From assembly GCA_013314865.1 (NCBI GenBank), contig JABUEV010000100.1:1-7853 (forward strand): a stretch of DNA of 7,853 nucleotides. The letters run 5' to 3'. Shown in pieces: positions 4,890 to 7,853 of the stretch; within the stretch, counting starts at the first letter, position 1; each line of letters starts with the position of its first letter. The position numbers were made by a program, and so were the translations under genes. The stretch is from Bacteroidales bacterium (lineage in GTDB: Bacteria > Bacteroidota > Bacteroidia > Bacteroidales > VadinHA17). The notes below the pieces were generated by a model, which saw only the letters and a program-made list of their open reading frames with translations, had not been told where the DNA came from and ran no database searches.

Positions 4890-7853
4890 AGCATCCAGAA
4901 GGTATTTATATTGTTCATCCCGTTCTCTTCTTTCTTTTTTTGGAACTATATCACATTCCATTAAATATTCTAATGTTTCCTTCACAGAGAACCTGTCGAG
5001 CTGATCATGATATTTCTGGTTATAGTATGACAAAAGGTCTTCATATGTAGCTTTAGGTAGATCAGGTCTTTCATCTACTTTAGTTACAGGATTGAAATGC
5101 AATATTGAGTATGCTTCCCTGAAAATATCTTTTAGTGGGGTACTTCCTGCCACTAATTGTGATAAAATTCCGAGCGTTCCTTCTGAAGCTTCGTAAATTA
5201 ATATATTCGGCTCTTCCTGTTTTCCCATTATCCAGGCCCCTATCTCATCCTCTTCGGCTTCAAAGTACTTTTCGATAGCTCTCTTAAGGGCAAATGCCAG
5301 TGATACTACCTGATCTGTTGAGAGCCCAAGTTCTTTTACAGGTTGTATATATAATGAATCCGCTGTATCAGTTGTAAATAATCTTATCTCTCTGGCATGT
5401 TGTGAAATTTCAGGATTTTCAAGGTCTTTTTGCCTTAACCACTTTCCGCTGCGGTCATCTATCAGAAATCCCTGAGCATCTTTTGAACGTCGCCATCTGT
5501 GATTTACCTGAATCAATCTTGTAGCTGCACAATAAATCACATTTAAAATAGGTTGTTCCCCGAATTTTATAACGGCCTGTTCTGTACTTTCAATGCCCTT
5601 AGGATATGAGAAATACTGGTCGATTTCGTAACCCTGAGATGTACGTTCTTCTTCTTCAGAAGAAATTCTTTCCTGAGGTACAGCTTCGGATTCAGCCATC
5701 TCTACCAGGTTAGCCCATATATTACTGTTTATCTGACTTTTTAGTTCACGAAGGGTTATCAGATCATTATTATATTGTTCAGTTTCTTCGCCCAGAAAAG
5801 CATAACCGGTTTCTTTTGAAACTTTTATTTTAATCGTGTTCAGAGTGCCATCCGCAAGCATAATTCTGCTTATCCTGTACTTGTTTCCGTTGTGATAAAT
5901 AAGATTATTAGGGCCGAATTCCCTTAAGGCAATAAACCTTGGTCTGGAAATATATTCGCCCTGTTGCTGATGTTTGTATCCGACAAATACACGAATAGGG
6001 AGGCGGGTAAAGTTATAACCTGGCAAAAATCCTTCGGCAGCAAGATACCTGAATACATAGAATTCCGATTCACTGCCATATGTCTGACCTGATTCATTCA
6101 GTAATGCTGCACGTTGCATCATGGCAACATTATGTTGCCTCTTTGCTTCAAGCATTTCAGGGCTGTTTTGTTTGATTACCGGATTGTCCATTATGTTTCT
6201 GGCCCTTTGTATTGTATCTTCAGCCTGTTTAAAAAGTATGCGCCATCTTCTGAAAGCTTCATCAAAACGTTTTGGAAATGATTTGGCTTTGTTTATCAGC
6301 CATTCATTGTTAAACCATGTCGTATTTTCCAGTCCGGTAATGTTTCCTTGTAATAATCTGAAAAAATCCTCACTCCATTTCCCTGCATAACGGTCAGTCA
6401 TTTCATTAAGAAAAGTAATGACATCCTGTTTTAGTGGTAGGTTTGTTTTATCTCTAATATCCAGAATGTCACTAACAGACACCGAGAGACTTTCAAGTCC
6501 AATTGACATCAGAACGAAAGCGTTAAAATGGCTAAGAATAAGTTCTTCATTTTTTAAATCTATTCTTGGTGGCACAACAGAACCTGAAACCATTTTTTCC
6601 GGATTCTGAAAATAATTTCTGTCGTGGGGAGATCCGGTTGAACAGTAGGCAAAGATTACAGCTGCCTGTCCGCTTCTGCCAGCTCTTCCGCTTCGCTGAG
6701 CATAATTGGCCGGGTTAGGAGGGACATTGCGCATATGTACAATGTTAAGTTCAGCAATATCAATACCTAATTCCATGGTTGGAGAGCAATACAAGGCAGA
6801 AATATTACCCTTCCTGAAGTCTTCCTCACGTTTGATGCGATCTTCTCTGCTCAGTTGACCGGTGTGTTCCCTGCTCACCAGGGATTTCCCCAACATGGTG
6901 AAATTTTGTTTGTAAAAGTCCCTGAAATAAAAATTGGGCTCAATTGCCTGCTTCTTATATGATGAAAGTCTCACCTGATCATCCACCACTGAAACACCAT
7001 CACCTAATTCCCATACTACATTATCAACTCTTAGCCGATATCCCAAAACTGTTGCCTTGTCGCCTCTGATTTCTTTTTCACTCAGGAAATTTCCTGTTTT
7101 GAGTACCCGACACAGGCTATCTATAAACCTAGCAAAATCATCTCCTTTTAAAAATTCATGGTTATGTTTTTTGAATAAGCGTCTAAAATATTTACCTATA
7201 TATGAATTCAGTCCCAAACTTGCTGCGAAAATATCCTTTTGCGTTTTACCGGGTTTTCGGGAAACGAGATATATTGGTATCTCAATTTTCTCATTCTTGT
7301 CCAGTGACCATAGTTTCTCCGGATCCAATTTTGCCTCCATGAAATTCTGCTTCTCGGCTCTCTCTGAAGAAATAAATGGATACTCCAACGCATATGATGT
7401 TCTGAAATAATTTAATATTTGGATCAAAATTTTCTGTCTTTCTTCAGGAGTTAATTCATTAAAAAGATATAAGTCTTTGAAATAATCATTATTGTTACAG
7501 AATTTATTTAAACCGTCATATGCAATCTTCAGTAATCCTGTCTGCTCAAGATTGGGCATATTATATCTCCATCCTCTTTTCAGGTCATACAGGATACGAA
7601 TCATAACGTATAATTTTGCTGCTTTCTCATTTTCCGGATCAGGACATTCATCATTTGGGTAACGCGCATAATCAGACTCTTTAAGTCCAAGTTTCTCAAA
7701 AGTTCTTTCTGCTATTTCGTAAACTTTTAATTTCTTTTCACTAGATTCTGCTATAGCATGATACAATGCGGACCTTAATCTGCCAGTATTAATAAAATCA
7801 TTAAAATGACCCGCCTGCAGGGAGGCTTCCTGGCGATTGTCTGTAAAACTTAA
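4578..7853 (-). CDS. Large DUF1998-type SF2 helicase with C-terminal Vsr-like nuclease domain (DrmA/DrmB-like or DruE-like), 5'-partial
   Basis: The reading frame is open from the window edge, so 1091 C-terminal residues are visible and the true start and the N-terminal DEAD/DEAH ATPase half lie outside. A TTG at 7766 could be mistaken for the start, but the 29 codons upstream encode SFTDNRQEASLQAGHFNDF, a conserved block of COG1205/DUF1998 helicases, so that start is rejected. In order (visible numbering): TDNRQ block 1-20; a roughly 300-residue insertion with PNLEQTGLL near 100-108; HTGQLS 330-335; motif V (SPTMELGIDIAE) about 357-368; motif VI (QRSGRAGRSGQ) 386-396; a long middle region; a DUF1998-like region about 833-919; a Vsr-like nuclease fold about 989-1091. 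The family uses ATP to translocate on nucleic acid; DrmA, DrmB and DruE are defence examples. I infer a DNA-translocating effector working with the next two genes. The exact family (DISARM-like or Druantia-like) is less certain than the helicase call. Confidence 0.9.
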   Translation of the reverse strand, partial: LSFTDNRQEASLQAGHFNDFINTGRLRSALYHAIAESSEKKLKVYEIAERTFEKLGLKESDYARYPNDECPDPENEKAAKLYVMIRILYDLKRGWRYNMPNLEQTGLLKIAYDGLNKFCNNNDYFKDLYLFNELTPEERQKILIQILNYFRTSYALEYPFISSERAEKQNFMEAKLDPEKLWSLDKNEKIEIPIYLVSRKPGKTQKDIFAASLGLNSYIGKYFRRLFKKHNHEFLKGDDFARFIDSLCRVLKTGNFLSEKEIRGDKATVLGYRLRVDNVVWELGDGVSVVDDQVRLSSYKKQAIEPNFYFRDFYKQNFTMLGKSLVSREHTGQLSREDRIKREEDFRKGNISALYCSPTMELGIDIAELNIVHMRNVPPNPANYAQRSGRAGRSGQAAVIFAYCSTGSPHDRNYFQNPEKMVSGSVVPPRIDLKNEELILSHFNAFVLMSIGLESLSVSVSDILDIRDKTNLPLKQDVITFLNEMTDRYAGKWSEDFFRLLQGNITGLENTTWFNNEWLINKAKSFPKRFDEAFRRWRILFKQAEDTIQRARNIMDNPVIKQNSPEMLEAKRQHNVAMMQRAALLNESGQTYGSESEFYVFRYLAAEGFLPGYNFTRLPIRVFVGYKHQQQGEYISRPRFIALREFGPNNLIYHNGNKYRISRIMLADGTLNTIKIKVSKETGYAFLGEETEQYNNDLITLRELKSQINSNIWANLVEMAESEAVPQERISSEEEERTSQGYEIDQYFSYPKGIESTEQAVIKFGEQPILNVIYCAATRLIQVNHRWRRSKDAQGFLIDDRSGKWLRQKDLENPEISQHAREIRLFTTDTADSLYIQPVKELGLSTDQVVSLAFALKRAIEKYFEAEEDEIGAWIMGKQEEPNILIYEASEGTLGILSQLVAGSTPLKDIFREAYSILHFNPVTKVDERPDLPKATYEDLLSYYNQKYHDQLDRFSVKETLEYLMECDIVPKKERRERDEQYKYLLDAYDKSSQTELRFLKYLYDNDFALPDRAQVNIPEFFVNADFVYNLNSGPVLIFCDGSIHDEPSVKNQDKIKRQLLIDHGYDVIVWYYKESIEELIIKRKDVFRKI
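5097..5357 (-). other. DUF1998-like (MZB) region without an evident cysteine cluster
   Basis: Visible residues about 833-919 read SLYIQPVKELG, then a helical ALKRAIEKYF segment, then ILIYEASEGTLGILSQL. This matches the usual DUF1998 layout of a helix followed by iliYD..pGG.G.l..L. In typical members this is followed by closely spaced cysteines that bind zinc; here the corresponding stretch (EAYSILHFNPVTK) has none, and only isolated cysteines occur elsewhere in the C-terminal half. The domain call rests on pattern resemblance only. Confidence 0.6.
6666..6866 (-). other. Helicase C-terminal (RecA2) motif cluster of the DUF1998 helicase
   Basis: This segment encodes HTGQLS, then motif V (YCSPTMELGIDIAEL) and motif VI (YAQRSGRAGRSGQ), visible residues 330-396. 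The two arginines of the QRSGRAGR signature normally complete the ATP site in trans across the two RecA lobes. All expected residues are present, so the ATPase looks intact on this side; the Walker A and B motifs are outside the window. Confidence 0.93.
6879..7781 (-). other. About 300-residue insertion within the second RecA lobe
   Basis: Visible residues about 25-325 separate the FTDNRQ block from HTGQLS, motifs that lie much closer together in simple SF2 helicases. The segment is mostly charged and probably helical. It carries PNLEQTGLL and later GLNSYIGKYFRRLF, which I recognise as recurring in large DUF1998 defence helicases. It has no catalytic motif that I can name. A role in substrate recognition or partner docking is inference. 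Confidence 0.6.

Noticed and set aside
7057..7410. Plus-strand frame of 117 codons and a short alternative minus-strand frame at 7208-7393
   Set aside because: Both lie inside the helicase coding region in other frames and show no domain or start signal.
4578..7853. A BREX system (PglX-like methyltransferase with a helicase)
   Set aside because: No PglZ, BrxC or BrxL-like sequence is visible, and the SNF2 DrmD-like gene fits DISARM-related systems better; genes outside the window could change this.

Overview
The window holds a compact, co-directional operon on the minus strand that fills almost all of the sequence. In transcription order it encodes (1) the C-terminal 1091 residues of a large DUF1998-type superfamily 2 helicase with a nuclease-like C-terminal domain (7853 to 4578, 5' end outside the window); (2) a complete 935-residue SNF2/RapA-type helicase resembling DrmD of DISARM (4573 to 1766); and (3) the first 585 residues of a large Eco57I/PglX-type N6-adenine DNA methyltransferase resembling DrmMI (1755 to 1, 3' end outside the window). 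The gaps between genes are only 4 and 10 bases. There are no RNA genes, mobile elements, CRISPR repeats or gene-free stretches, and no promoter or terminator is visible, so the operon extends beyond both edges.

The DNA is AT-rich. Neither internal start has a well-placed Shine-Dalgarno site, and the methyltransferase start has an A-rich leader with A at -3 and -6. This fits a Bacteroidota-like host, but there is no taxonomic marker and the assignment is weak.

Taken together, a DrmA/DruE-like DUF1998 helicase, a DrmD-like SNF2 ATPase and a DrmMI-like adenine methyltransferase form a DISARM-related anti-phage (restriction-modification-like) module. By analogy the methyltransferase would mark host DNA and the two ATP-driven motors would recognise and process unmarked incoming DNA. 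Canonical DISARM has separate DrmA and DrmB proteins and a phospholipase-D-like DrmC. Here the helicase and DUF1998 regions are on one polypeptide, which ends in a Vsr-like PD-(D/E)XK-type domain that could supply the nuclease. The DUF1998 region also seems to lack the usual cysteine cluster. Whether further genes such as drmC lie outside the window cannot be seen.
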